Source of the DNA: Hyperoodon ampullatus
Lineage: Eukaryota > Chordata > Mammalia > Artiodactyla > Ziphiidae
DNA length: 64,000 nt
Direction: 5' to 3'
NCBI GenBank assembly: GCA_949752795.1
Contig: OX457058.1
Location: 152,406,353-152,470,352 of the forward strand
Below the pieces are notes generated by a model. The model was given only the letters and a program-made list of their open reading frames with translations. It was not told where the DNA came from and searched no databases. Numbering within the stretch: the first letter of the stretch is position 1; the number at the start of each line of letters is the position of its first letter. Positions 35,031-47,224 of this stretch are shown in pieces. Position numbers and translations under genes: made by a program.

Positions 35031-35038
35031 CCACCAAT
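34990..35038. promoter_or_regulatory. Pair of CCAAT boxes
   Basis: ATTGG at 34990-34994 and CCAAT (ccaccaatcagcg) at 35034-35038 lie about 44 bp apart in opposite orientation. The second is an excellent NF-Y-type site. Confidence 0.55.
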
Positions 35039-35099
35039 CAGCGCCCGGCTCGACTTCTGCGGGGCCCTTAAAGCAGAAGCGCCCGCAAAGCGGAGCGCT

Positions 35100-35215
35100 G
35101 GGGGAGGGGGAGGGGGAGGGGAAGGGGAGGGAGGGGGAGGGGGAGGGGAAGGGGAGGGAGGGGGAGGGGGAGGGGGAGGGGAGGGGATGGGAAGGGGAGG
35201 GATTGGGGTGGGGGT
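35100..35215 (+). repeat. G-run tract, potential G-quadruplex DNA
   Basis: About 116 bp of uninterrupted GGGGA/GGGGGA-type repeats with longer-order repetition, just upstream of the CCAAT pair relative to RPS6KL1 transcription. Confidence 0.9.
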
Positions 35216-35324
35216 AAAAGCTGCGGAGAGAGGAGGTCCAGAATCTCTCAGGGATGCGGAAGGAGTTGCTTCAGAAATCTAGGCCGACTAAAAGCACACA
35301 TGCAGCTTCCAGGACTTTTCTCAT

Positions 35325-35640
35325 CCATTACTTCATTCATTTATTCAACTATTTAAATATTATGTATTGAGAGACTACTGTGTGGGAGGAGCTAGATGCC
35401 AAGATACCGCGACGGAGGGGACAGTCTCTGCTCATGTCTTCATGGGGTTTACAGTCTAGGGAGGGTTACAGGGATTAAAGAACTAAAGAATACAGTTGAT
35501 ATTTCATTCCAGTTGTGATCAGAGTTGTGAGAGAGAAGCACCACAGGGGCCATGAGGCAGCAAGGGGAGTGACCTAGTCTGGGGGGGAGAAGACTTTCCG
35601 GAGGGGGTGATATCTGAACTGGGCACACAGACCTCACCTG
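35325..35640 (-). repeat. Diverged L2 copy (reverse)
   Basis: Has tattgagagactactgtgtg, catggggtttacagtctagg and ggtgatatctgaactgggca, the reverse L2 order. Confidence 0.6.
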
Positions 35641-36039
35641 CACCCTAATGCTGCCTGGACTCACACTATTCTTCCCTAGTGCACTTGCTCTCTTCTAGAT
35701 ACCTTTTCATTCCATTCCCTTCTAATTCCCAACACCTCCCCCTCACTCAGCCAATGACCATGCTTCTTCCATCCCTTGAAAATTTAGGAACACAGACTCC
35801 TACCCTGCCTGCTATCTGCCTGCTGGCCAGGTCTGCATGCACATACCGTCTCCCCATCTCTTTCGATAGATGACCTGTACGAGCCCCATCAAAGGCCCAC
35901 TTTCCCCTTGGGATCAATCTTGTCCCGTCACCTACTCAAGGAACCCCCTCCGGCAATTCTCCCCTTTCTCTCCTACATCATTAATTTTTGGCTCCTACTG
36001 TATCGTTCATTCCTATCTGAAACAAACATCATGCTGATT

Positions 36040-37920
36040 CTCCCATCTTGAAAACAAAACAAAAAACACTCTTGGCCTCACTTCTCTCCTATCTACCACC
36101 CCAGGTTTGCAGCAAAACTCCTCAAAAGAGATGTCTCCACTGTCTCCAGTTTCTCTTCTCCCACTCTTTCTTGAACCCGCTCTGATGAGGCTTTCTTCCC
36201 TGACATCGCTCTGAAGTAGCTCTTGGTCAACCAGGAGCTCCATGACCTCCTGGGTGCTAAACCCAATGGTCATTTCTCCGTCCTCATCTTACTTGACCTC
36301 TTAGGAGCATCTGACCCAGGTGACCACAGCCTTCTGTCCATGCACTTTCTCCCCAGGCTTCCAGGACCCATACTCTCTATTGCCTCCCTCTCACCAGCAG
36401 CCCCTTCTCTGTCCCCTGTGGTGGCTTCTTCTCTTCCAGATGTTCGAGTGTGCCAGTTTTGGGCATCTTCCTTCTCTCTGTCCTTACTCACTTGATGAGG
36501 GATTGCACCTAGTCTCATGATTTTAAGTAGTATTCTTCCATATATTGATGATTCTGTATATCTATTTACAGATATCTTATATTTTCTGTATCCCTTAGCC
36601 CTCACCTCTCTACCAGAGTTAAATGTTTAATAGTCTAATAAAACACTTCAAATTCAAAGAGTCCAGAACCTTGGAAAAATTATGCTGGATGAAAGAAGTC
36701 AGACACAAAAGGCTACATACTGTATGATTCCATCTATATATAATTTCCAAAATAGGCAAATTCATAGAGACAGAAAGTAGATGTCTAGGAGGGGGGGATG
36801 GAGAGTGGATAATGGGTATGGGTTTCTTTTGGGGGGGCAACAAATATTCTGGAATTAGATAGTGTGATGGTTGCACAACTCATGAATATTCGAAGAACCA
36901 TCAAAGTCACATTTTAAAGAGGTGAATTTTATGATATGTGAATTTTATCTCAATAAAAAAATTATCATAATGAAAAAGAAAAAAAAACCTGAACTCTTGA
37001 TCCTCCCCCACCTGAAACCTTCTCCACCTAAAGCTTCTTCCACTCTTCCAGCTCCATCCTTCCCATTGCTCAGGCCAAAATTTTGGAGCCATCCTGGCTT
37101 CTCTTATTTTCTCACACTCCACATCTAATCCATTAGAATATGATCATGGTTTTTCCTTCAGAATGTATCCAGAATCTCAGCGCTTCTCACCACCTCCACT
37201 GCTATGACTCTTGTAGGAGCATCTTCATCTTACACCTGATTTATTGTAGGCGATTCCTCCTGTCTTCCTGTTTCTACCCTTGCCACCCTAAAGGTGGTTC
37301 TCACCACTGCATCAGGGGGATCCTTTCAAAGCGCAGTCAGATTCTGTCCAAAAGTCTTCAAGGGCTCCCATCTTAGTCCAAGAAAAACTTAAAGGCCCTG
37401 CTATGACCTCTAAGGCCCTCACGGTCACCCTCCTCTACTATTTCTCCAGCTTCATCCCTTGCCAGGCTCACTCACTCAGCTTCAGTCCCAGAACTTCCTC
37501 ACTGCTTCTAGAACCCACATGGCAATTCCCACCCCAGGGCCTTTGCCCCACTGCTGCCCTCTGCCTGGAACAGTCTGCTTTTGGATACCTACCTAGTAAA
37601 CTCTGCCCCTGCTTTGAGTCGTTGCCCTGATGTCATGAGAGACCTACTCTGGCTACACCCTCCCAACATCTCCATTTCCCCCTTGCCCTGCTCTGCTTCT
37701 TCTCTGTTGTTCTCAAGACTGTTGGCATGCTATCTAATTTACTTATTTATTTTATACGTTTCGTTTCTTTCCTCCCCCCAGTGTAAGATCCACATGGGCA
37801 AGACCTTTATCTGCTTTGTATCCCAGATGTATCACAGATGTATCCCAAGTGCCTAGAGCAACATCTGGCACATAGCATTGCTCAATCAATATTGGCTAGA
37901 TGAGTGAATGAGCTCTAAAG
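36040..37920 (+). repeat. Long L2 copy, interrupted by an L1 tail
   Basis: The first part resembles the distal L2 ORF2 region (gacctcttaggagcatctga, ggcttccaggacccatactc). The second part is the 3' end (cagggcctttgccccactgc, cctggcacatagc-like end near 37865). An L1 tail splits it at about 36630-36965. Confidence 0.7.
36630..36965 (+). mobile_element. Ancient L1 3' tail inside the L2
   Basis: Contains ggatgaaagaagtcagacac, gtgatggttgcacaactcat and gtgaattttatctcaataaa, an L1MA/MB-type 3' end. Confidence 0.75.
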
Positions 37921-38179
37921 AATGAGAATTAACCAGGAAAACTGTTTGAAGAGGACAGTGGAGGAGAATGTTCTGGGTAAAGAAACAGCATATATAAATG
38001 CCTTAACAAATTAAGGGAGAAAAATAACATTTACACATCAAACAGAGGACATAAAAACAGTTGATAAAATTTAACACTCATTCATGATAAGGACAAACTC
38101 TTTACTTAACAAGTTCTAAACAAACTCATGCACTTACTTCTAAACTTGATAAAGGGTTATCTACCAGAAACTTAGAGCA

Positions 38180-38570
38180 AACACCATGTGTAATGGTGGA
38201 GCATGAGAAGCATTCCCACGGTCCAGCTGTTCTTCTAGCATATGGAAGGATCACACTTCCCTACCCCTTTGGAAGTTAGGCTTGGCCATGGGACTTGCTT
38301 TGAAATGTCAGTGGACAGAACAGCAGTTACTTCAGGGTGGAAGCTTCAAAAGCCAGTACATAATTCCTCCTGCCATAGTGATTGTGGAAGCACACGTCCA
38401 TGTGCTTAGCCTCCATCAGCCCGAGTCTCTGAGAAATAACAATAAGGAACCCCTCCCTGATCCATGACTTGTGTTGAATATGAGGTGTAAGTGAGAAATA
38501 AATTTTGATTGTGTTGAGCCACTAGATTTTGGGACTGTTTGTTACTGCAGCAAACTTTGACCTATCTTGA
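38180..38570. repeat. Probable ancient interspersed repeat, family not named
   Basis: Ends ccactagattttgggactgt, ttgttactgcagc and acctatcttga, a layout I know from high-copy mammalian repeats. I cannot assign the family by eye. Confidence 0.45.
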
Positions 38571-38669
38571 ATGATACCCCAGTGCAGTCAGAAATGAGCC
38601 AAGACCTCTACTCGTCAACAATATACTGGAGGTTACAACTAACACAATAAGAAATTAAAAACAAAGAAG

Positions 38670-38990
38670 AAAATAAAGACGCAGATGAAGAGAACTGACT
38701 TGGGGACACGGGGGGGAAGGGGAAGCTGGGAGGTAGTGAGAGAGTAGCAATGACATATATACACTACCAAATGTAAAATAGATAGCTAGTGGGAAGCTGC
38801 TGCATAGCACAGGGAGATCAGCTCCGTGCTTTGCGACCACCTAGAGGGGTGGGATAGGGAAGCTCAAGAGGGAGGGGATATGGGGATATACGTATACATA
38901 TAGCTGATTCACTTTGTTGTACAGCAGAAACTAACATTGTAAAGCAATTATACTCCAATAAAGATGTAAACAAACAAACAAGCAAGCCAA
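38670..38990 (+). mobile_element. L1 3' UTR tail (plus)
   Basis: Same sequence as the reverse copy at 7.75 kb: agatagctagtgggaagctg, cgaccacctagaggggtggg, ttatactccaataaagatgt, then an A-rich tail. Confidence 0.85.
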
Positions 38991-39322
38991 AACAAAAAAA
39001 AGAAGAGGTTTAAAGATTGGAAAGGAAGAGACCAAATTGCCATTATTTGTGATAATGTGATTACCCACCTAGAAAACACAGAGTAACAATTAGTGAGTTA
39101 GAACGGTTCCATATTTACAAATCAAGAGAGCTTTTCTATATATGAACAATAAAAATTTGAAAATGTAATAATAATTTTTAAATTCCATTCATCACAGTAA
39201 CAAAAACTATGAAATACTTATGAATAAACTAATCAGAAGTATATAAGACCTTCATGGAGGAAATAATAAAATTGAAAGTCACAAAAAATGAAGAGACGTG
39301 CTGTGTTCAATAATGGAATGAC

Positions 39323-39536
39323 AAGGGCTTCCCTGGTGGCACAGTGGTTGAGAGTCCGCCTGCCAATGCAGGGGACACGGGTTCGTGCCCCAGTCTGGAA
39401 AGATCCCACATGCCGTGGAGCTGCTGGGCCCGTGAGCCATGGCCACTGAGCCTGCGCGTCCAGAGCCTGTGCTCCGCAACAGGAAAGGCCACAACAGTGA
39501 GAGGCCCGCGTAATGCAAAAAATAAATAAATAAAAA
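39323..39536 (+). mobile_element. CHR-type SINE (plus)
   Basis: Flanked by aataatggaatgac at 39309-39322 and 39537-39550, identical copies. Tail is (AAAT)n. Confidence 0.93.
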
Positions 39537-39943
39537 ATAATGGAATGACTATCGTCGTAAAGATGTCGATTCTCTCCAAAATAATTTAAAACTTCAATGC
39601 AATCTCAATCAAAATACTAAAAGGACTCCGTAGTACTTGACAGGATGCTTCTAAAATCCATATGTTTATTCATTCCCTTAACAAAAACTTATGGAGGGTC
39701 TACTATGGGCCTAACCCTGTTCTAGATAGTAAGGAGATGGTGGTAAATAAAACAAAACAAAAATACCTTCCTGGAGCTCTTTTTCTAATGGAGAACAACA
39801 GTAGTAAAGACACAGACATACAGATACATAATATCTCATGATGATTTTACACAGTATATGAAAACGTGCAACAATAGCCCCTTGGAAAAAAACAAATGGT
39901 GGGGGTTAGGATCTCGCCTTACCAGATCTAAAGAGTTATTATA

Positions 39944-40132
39944 GGGCTTCCCTGGTGGCGCAGTGGTTGAGAGTCCGCCTGCCGATGCAGGGGACACGGG
40001 TTCGTGCCCCGGTCTGGGAAGATCCCACATGCCGCGGAGCGGCTGGGCCCGTGAGCCATGGCCACTGAGCCTGTGCTCCGGAGCCTGTGCTCCGCAAGGG
40101 GAGAGGCCACAACAGTGAGAGGCCCGCCTACC

Positions 40133-40168
<36 letters not shown>
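39944..40168 (+). mobile_element. CHR-type SINE (plus) with long pure A tail
   Basis: Near-consensus copy with a pure A-run of about 35 bases. The flanks aagagttattata (39931-39943 and 40169-40181) are identical. Confidence 0.93.
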
Positions 40169-40173
<5 letters not shown>

Positions 40174-40945
40174 TTATTATAAAGCTGCAATTTTTAAAAG
40201 AGGTGACGTTGGTACACATAAATAGATAAGAATAGACTAGAGTCCAAAAAAAAAAAATTCATGCATCTAGGGGATTTGACTTAGGATAAAGAAGGCATTT
40301 CGAACCAGTGGGGTAAGGATGAATTCTTCATGAGAGGTGTTGGGACAACTGACTTAAGGAAAAAAAATTGATCTCTTCCTCATACCTTATACAAAAATAA
40401 ATTCAAGTTTAAAATTCTGAATTAAAAAAAAGAGAACAACCTCAAAATTTTAGAAGAAAGTATCAAAGAATATCAGCATGATCTTCAGGTAGAAATCACC
40501 TTTTAAATATTCCTGGTGGGGAGGGATATGTGAATTAGTATATTTTGGAGGGTGATTTATCAGAACTATTTAAAATGGAAATATACATAATCTATGACCT
40601 ATCAATTCCACTTCTAGACATTTAATCTAAAAAAAAAACTTGCTCAGATACATAAGGATATATATGGATATTCACTGCAGCATTGCCTGCAATATTAAAA
40701 AATTGGAAAAAATTCCAAATTTAGTATCTTGTGAAATATCAATGTAGAAATGAATTAATAAAATGTGGTATATTCATATATTGAGTTATTATTATCATTC
40801 AGCATTTTAAAGGAATGAAACAGAACTAAATCTATGTGTACGAACATGCAAGATCTGTAAAACATACTGTTGAGTAAAAACAGTCAGTCCCTAAGAGCTA
40901 CCTGCCTTATGATGCCATTTATATTTATTAATTTATGTATTTATT

Positions 40946-41296
40946 TTTTAGAAAAAAATTTTTTTTTAAATTTTTGACTGCGTTGGGTCTTCGTTGCTGC
41001 GTGTGGGCTTTCTCTAGTTGCGGCGAGCGGGGGCTACTCTTTGTTGTAGTGTGCGGGCTTCTCATTGCGGTGGCTTCTCTTGTTGCGGAGCATGGGCTCT
41101 AGGTGCACAGGCTTCAGTACCTGTGGCGCACGGGCTCAGTAGTTGTGGCTCACGGGCTCTAGAGTGCAGGCTCGGTAGTTGTGGCGCACAGGCTTAGTTG
41201 CTCCGCGGCATGTGGGATCCTCCCGGAACAGGGATTGAACCCATGTCCCCAGCATTGGCAGGTGGGTTCTTAACCACTGCGCCACCAGGAAAGTCC
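40946..41296 (-). mobile_element. CHR-type SINE (reverse), long diverged subfamily
   Basis: Reverse copy from a T-rich start to ccaccaggaaagtcc, with repeated 'gtggc(g/t)cacgggct' units. Confidence 0.85.
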
Positions 41297-41319
41297 TATA
41301 TTTTTAATATTTATTATTT

Positions 41320-41600
41320 ATTTATTTATTTTATTTTTTGGTTATGTGGGGTCTTAGTTGCGGCATGCAGGCTCTTTTTTGTGGCGCATGGGCTTCTCTC
41401 TAGTTGTGGTGTGCAGGCTCCAGAGCTTGAGGGCTCTTCGTTGCAGTGTGTGGGCTCCAGAGTGTGTGGGCTCAGTAGCTGTGGCACGTGGGCTTAATCG
41501 CCCCACAGCATGTGGGATCTTAGTTCCCCGACCAGGGATCGAACCTGGGTCCCCTGCATTGGAAGGTGGACTCTTAACCACTGGACCACCAGGGAAGTCC
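41320..41600 (-). mobile_element. Second CHR/tRNA-Glu SINE (reverse), adjacent
   Basis: Lies only about 25 bp after the previous one in the same orientation and ends accaccagggaagtcc. Both are followed by similar ctatattt sequence. Confidence 0.88.
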
Positions 41601-41639
41601 CTATATTTATATTTTTAAACTACACACACACAAAAATAC

Positions 41640-42165
41640 TACATACGATCCATATATTATAGAGTATTAGGATTCTCCAGAAAAACAGAACCAATAGGTT
41701 GGATAAACAATAGATAGATGATAGATAGATAAATAGATAGGTGATAGATTTCTTACTGTAAGAAACTGACTCGTGCAATTATGGAGGCTGAGACATCCCA
41801 TGATCTGCTGATCTGATGTCTGCAAGCTGTAGACCTAGAAAAGCCTGGCATAGTTCCAGTCTGAGTCTGAAGGCCTGAGAACCAGGAGCACTGGGCATAA
41901 GTCTCAGATCAGTGTCCCAGCTCAGTCAGGCAGAGAGAGTGAACTTTCCCCTCCTTCACTTTTTTGTTCTATTCAGGCCCTCAGTGGATTGAATGATGCT
42001 CATCCACATTGGGGAGAGCAATCTGCTTTACTGAATCTACCAATACAAATGCTAATCTCATCTGGAAACACTCTCACAGACACATCCAGAAATAATGTTT
42101 AACCAAATATCTGGGCACCCCATGACCCACTCAAGCTGACACATAAAATTAACTATCACATATAG
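41640..42165. repeat. High-copy mammalian repeat (family not assigned) with (GATA)n
   Basis: Begins gattctccagaaaaacagaa, includes a (TAGA)n run at about 41705-41750, then attatggaggctgagacatc, and ends tgacacataaaattaactat. I recognise the layout but not a safe family name. Confidence 0.55.
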
Positions 42166-42169
42166 TAAT

Positions 42170-42420
42170 AGCTAACATCTATTCAGCACTTATTATGAGC
42201 CTGGCACTATCCCAATCACTTAACATGGAACATCTCATATAAATCTTAATCCTACACTATTAGTTACTATTATTAATCCATAGTTTACAGATGATAGAAC
42301 TGAGGCAGAGAAATGTTAAGTAACTTGCTTAAGGTTACATAGGAAGTAGGAGCAAGCACTGGGACTCAAATCTTAGCAGTTTGGCTCCAGAACGCAACCT
42401 CTGAGCCACTATGCTGATCA
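42170..42420 (-). repeat. Near full-length MIR (reverse)
   Basis: From ttcagcacttattatgagcc through ttaagtaacttgcttaaggt to ctctgagccactatgctg, the complete MIR in reverse. Confidence 0.85.
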
Positions 42421-42541
42421 TATTAAGCTCATAACAGTGGTGTTATCCAGGAAGTGGCGGAAGGCAGGGAGCGAGACTTGGGGGTGGAGCTGGGTAGTGG
42501 TCAAATAAAGCTCTACAATACCTGTAATGTGCTATGTTTTT

Positions 42542-42766
42542 GTTTTTATTTTTTTTTTGTTTTTTTTTTTGTGGTTCGCGGGCCTCTCACTGTTGTGGCC
42601 TCTCCCATTGCAGAGCACAGGCTCTGGACGTGCAGGCTCAGAGGCCATGGCTCACAGGCCTAGCCGCTCCGCGGCATGTGGGATCTTCCCAGACCAGGGC
42701 ACGAACCCGTGTCCCCTGCATCGGCAGGAGGACTCTCAACCACTGTGCCACCAGGGAAGCCCTGTT
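42542..42766 (-). mobile_element. CHR-type SINE (reverse)
   Basis: T-rich start, reverse SINE body ending accagggaagccctgtt. Duplications ctatgttttt at 42532-42541 and 42767-42776. Confidence 0.92.
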
Positions 42767-42839
42767 CTATGTTTTTAAAGGGCAAAGTAAACTCGTATAT
42801 TATTTGTGATAATAAATTAATTTTTAAAAATTGCATATG

Positions 42840-42841
<2 letters not shown>

Positions 42842-42873
<32 letters not shown>
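42842..42873. repeat. (AT)n microsatellite
   Basis: Uninterrupted AT dinucleotides in an AT-rich stretch. Confidence 0.9.
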
Positions 42874-42875
<2 letters not shown>

Positions 42876-42884
42876 GAAATTATA

Positions 42885-43260
42885 TAATTATTTTTCAGGA
42901 TATAGTGATTAATGCTACAAGGAAGTAGACAGTGCTCCATAGCCTTTAATGGTGGGCTAGACCTAGTCTGATGGGGAGGGATGTTTGGGAAACTTTCCTG
43001 AGGAAGTGTCTTTGAGCTGAGCTGTGGATGATGCATGTGTATTAGTCAGCAAGGGTAAGGAGTTGGGCGTGGGAAGGTGGAAAGATTTCCTGGCATAAGA
43101 AACAGCATGAGCAAAGGCCCTGAGGGGGGCACCACAAATTCCCAGAACTAAGAAAAGGTAAGTGTGTTAGGCTTTAGATAAAGAGGGGACATGGCTTGAG
43201 ATGAGGATGGGGAGCTGGACAGGGGTCTGACCTCATGGAGGCCTGTAGGCTGAGGAAAGG
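42885..43260 (-). repeat. Diverged L2 copy (reverse)
   Basis: Contains gtctttgagctgagctgtgg, gcatgagcaaaggccctgag and a terminal 'ggagtttaattctcag'-type segment in reverse L2 order. Confidence 0.55.
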
Positions 43261-43549
43261 ACTGGGAGTTTAATTCTCAGAATATTGTGTGCTGTTTGGT
43301 AAGATGAAAACTGGACACTCTGATTGGCACCATGGAAATCGCTGGAGTCACTTTCGCAGGGCTGTGTTATGATAGTGAGTAGAAATGCCAAGAAAGAGAC
43401 TGAAAATATAGACAAATCTCAAAACATGTGGATCTGAAGCCCAAGACTGGGATAGGGAGGCCCCTGGAGGGTGAATGTGCCATTGAAGTCTGGGTTTAAT
43501 TCCGGCTGCTGTTGTTATTTTTATGATGGGAAAGGCTTTTACACACAAA

Positions 43550-43790
43550 GACATATCCACAAGGACATTCATCATAGCATTGTTTATTACAACAACAACA
43601 AAGAGAAACTAAATATCCAGCAACAGAGCAAGTAATCAAATTACGGGATATCCAAGTGACGCAAAGCAATTCAGTGCTTAAAAAATTATATCGTAGAATA
43701 TCTATTGTTGTGGGGAATGTCTACAACATATTAAGTTTAAGAAGCAAGTTATAACAATAATGAGTATATTACGATCTCATTTTGGTGTCA
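43550..43790 (+). repeat. Ancient L1 fragment
   Basis: Has catcatagcattgtttatta, ctaaatatccagcaacagag and a degenerate continuation typical of the L1 ORF2 3' end. Confidence 0.5.
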
Positions 43791-46180
43791 GGATGTCTCC
43801 CCCACCTCCTCCTTTCTCCCTGTCTTCATGCCTGGTGGTGGGAGGAGGAGGGGGGTCTTCTGACATAATGCAACATGCCGAAAATTAAGCCAAGGGAAGT
43901 GATCCACTTTATCAAAAGAGACGTTTATTTGTCTTGTGGATGCTCCACGTGGGTCCAGGATGGAGCTGGAATGTTGGGGGAGGGCAGAGGGATAAGAAGG
44001 AAGGCACTTCTGGTCCCAGCTTAGGCCAAAGTTATACCAAAGCTGAAAAAAATGTATTGCTCGTTCTCTGGATTTTGGAGGAATTTGTGATCGGTTATAG
44101 GAAATATCTGGGCGGGGGGCAAAGTTTTAAAGGAAGATGTGACCCCTCACTATCAGAAACAAGAGTCTTGAGTGTACTGCTTGCTTAAGAGAGCTGTACC
44201 TGCAAAGGCATCTCTGAGCTAGGGGGAGAGGTAATCTCATATAGGCTTTGGGGAAGCGTGGAGTTCAGCGATGGGTCAACTTTCAGAGTGTTTAGGAATG
44301 GTCGACCTTTGGCTCTAGAAGCACCGTCAGTGGAGTGAGGCCTCTGCTGACTGGTTATTCTCAGAAGGGTGGGCTATGACTGAAGGAGCGCGCGGTTCCA
44401 GGATCATGGTTACTGAAACAAGTGGTCACAGAAGAAGCCGGGTAGATAACTGGTGCTAAGAGTTGTTACTATAGCCACATAACAATCCATCTTTTCCTAA
44501 GAGGATGGGAAGAGAAGGAAAGAGAAGGGAAGAGATGGCAGGGCAGTCTACACATACATGAAGATGAAGGGTCTCAGTGAAACAGCCCAGGTGGAGTCTT
44601 TGTGCTAGAGCTAATCCTGATTGGCCAGGACTGGTTTCTAAAGAAGGATCCCAAAGGCACCCAGAGTTTTCTGGATTTGGACTCAGGACTCGGTTGTGAG
44701 AGAAGAGTGCTATCCCCTCCTTACCTCCGCAGGTCTGGTGAGAAGTTGTATTTCCAGTTGATCTGGGGCGAGGGAGGCATAGCTCCCGGGTGCCCCCCTA
44801 CCCTCATGTTCCCCCCTACCCTCAGGTTCCGACTGGGCCCTCCCTCCTGAGTGATGACCTCCATGACCCCAAAGGGCTGGCCCGGGGTCCACGAGCCCAT
44901 CAGAGCCTGCGAGGCCTCAGAGCCTGCGAGGCCTCAGCTTCTGCCTCGCTGTGTGGCAGCCGCGGCCAGCTGTCAGCCCCCCGGACCCTCCAGAGACTCT
45001 GGGGCTGGAATTCCTCGGGCAGATTTCTCACCCTCTCAGTACTTCCTTCCAGCTTGTCTGGCAAATGAAAAGACTTCACAGGCTTCCGAAGAAGACTGTG
45101 GCAGGGACAGCTTTGGAGGGATAAAGAGCTCAAGGAGGGGCGGATATCACCATCATTACAGTCTAAACCTCAGACCCCCGCTGGGGGCGTCAGGCGGTTA
45201 CATGTCTGTAAACAACCGGGGCTGCTGGCCTGGCTGTGTGAGCACAGAGGCTCCCTGTTGCTCAGTGGCCCACACGGTGACTCATGGGGGGCCGGGCTGA
45301 CTGCTGGGTGGTGGTGGGGGGTGGGGGGAGCCGGGGCCTTAGATGGGAGAGAAGAAGGGGAAGGCCTAGAGATGGGGGCTGGCGGCGGGGGACCCTCCTC
45401 TTCCGAGTCCAGTGAGGACAGGGGCTGATTCTCCAAAGTGCCTCTATGGAAGGTCAGTATGGCCGCAGGGCCCTCTGCCCGTCACCCAGGTAACGCCCTC
45501 TCCGTGGGAGGAATGCGCGTGGGAGGGTGCCCAGCTTCGTGGGGAAGCCCTCACCCTCCTCCCCGCCGGACTGTCCTGCCTGGTGGTTGCCATGGTAAAA
45601 AGCCACCTCAGGGGCTAGAAACACACTATCTTTTTGGCCTGGAGCCCCATGGCCTGTGAGGTAGGATCCACAGATGGCTAGCAGGGACCAGGCCCTCATC
45701 TGCCTCAGTCAGCCAGCGTCGAGGGAGGGAGAGCGCTCCAGGCTTCCCTCAGGAAAGCGAAGGGTCAGCCTTCTCTAGGAAAACAGCTGCTGGGCTCCGG
45801 TGCTGACAGAGCCGTCTTTCCACACCAAGGCTCTGTCCTGTCTCCGCCCTGTCTGGGAGCCTTGGTTTCCCACCAGCGTGTGCAGAGGGGCCCGTTCTGT
45901 GGACCCACCACGCAGAGGTCTGGCCTGCTTCTTAGGTTTGCAGCAGACACAGTTCTCCTCCCCTCCTCTCCTCTGCGCTCCATCCTGAGAAGAGATGATG
46001 CGGTGAGGGGTAGAGAGCACGGGTTTTGGATTCAGATCTGGATTCAATTCCATTCCTGTCACTTACGGGTCAATTGTGAAAATCTGACTCACTTAACTTC
46101 CATGGCTCTGGACGCACCTGGCCCTCAGCTTCTTCGTTTGCAAAATGAGGATATGGAAATGGATTATTTGCAAATTTTCT
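43791..46180. other. Intergenic, no gene recognised
   Basis: Unique-looking sequence between repeats. A duplicated gcctgcgaggcctca unit occurs near 44907-44940. Several open frames exist but none resembles a protein family or has exon-like boundaries. Confidence 0.5.
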
Positions 46181-46189
46181 TTCAGCCTG

Positions 46190-46680
46190 GAATTCCAAGA
46201 TCATGTCACCCTCCTGCCTAAAACACTTCCGTGCCTCCCGCTGCTTCTCAAAGTCCTGCCTCCCAAGGATGGCGCTCGGGGCCCAGCCCACCTTCTGGCC
46301 TTATCCATCACTCCTCTGCTGCACCTACCTCAAGCATCAGTGACACTGAACCACTGGAAAACCCCTGGCTTTCACACCTCTGGGTCTTTGTTAGCGGGTT
46401 GCCTCCACCTAGAACACCTTCCCCAGCCATCTCCCCGCACTCAGGCTTGCCTATTCCTCAATGTCACTGACTTTGCAAAGCTGGCCCTGATTTTCTCCAT
46501 GGGTAAATCAGCTCAGCTCAGATTTCTTTAGTAGCACTCCATCTGCCTTTGCTGAAGCTACGTGGCCTTATTTCCTTCTGTTGTGATCACCTGTGCGTAT
46601 CTGATTCCTTTGACGAGTTTTTCTAGGAGCAGGGACAATGTCTTAGCTGTCTCTGTGTAATCTTAGCTAATCCAGGTGTT
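46190..46680 (+). repeat. L2 3' end
   Basis: Shows tgcctaaaacacttccgtgc, ttcctcaatgtcactgactt and tttttctaggagcagggaca in L2 order. Confidence 0.6.
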
Positions 46681-47224
46681 TTACTGGGTTCAGTTTCTGC
46701 CTAAGAACATTAAGGCCTTCAACATTAGGGAAGTGTAGCAACATTCTCCAAACCCTTCCTTCGCTCCCCACGCTGTCTTAAATCATCAGAAGCTCCAAAC
46801 AGAGCACCAAGCTCTTTCTCTAGCTCTGGCCCTGGCGTCTTTTATTTCTCTCTCAGAATCGTGCCTTCTCTCTCTTAGTTCTCAGGTAGACAACTTAGTC
46901 TTTCCAGCTAAGACCTCTCTCTTTGTCCTTATTTCTTCCAGAATGGGATTTTCTTTAGTAAGTGGAGACACCGGAAAGACTTTCATGTGCTAACATATTT
47001 TGCCCCTTCACACATGTATCTGCTACAAAATGCTTGGTCCTAGTAGATTCAAAAAATGTTCATGAATGAATGAATGATCAGGGTAACGAGCCCACATGCA
47101 TAATTAAGACCAAACTCTACTTCTCTCCATCCCATGTGCTTCTTCCTAGACAAAGCCACCATAATTGGTTGTCTGGATTGGCTATAGCCTTCTAGGTGGT
47201 ATTTGTACCTCTGGTCTTGTGCCC

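Larger units (their letters stand above)
39000..40930 (+). repeat. Degenerate L1 ORF2 3' segment, broken by SINEs and an L2
   Basis: Scattered L1 ORF2 landmarks (caaatcaagagagcttttct, aactaatcagaag, ttcactgcagcattgcctgc, taataaaatgtggtatattc) with many stops. Split by SINEs at 39323 and 39944 and a reverse L2 at about 39655-39835. Presumably one old L1. Confidence 0.6.

Noticed and set aside
2241..42766. CHR SINEs as tRNA genes
   Set aside because: Only the tRNA-derived head is present, without a cloverleaf; A-tails and target duplications identify them as retroposons.
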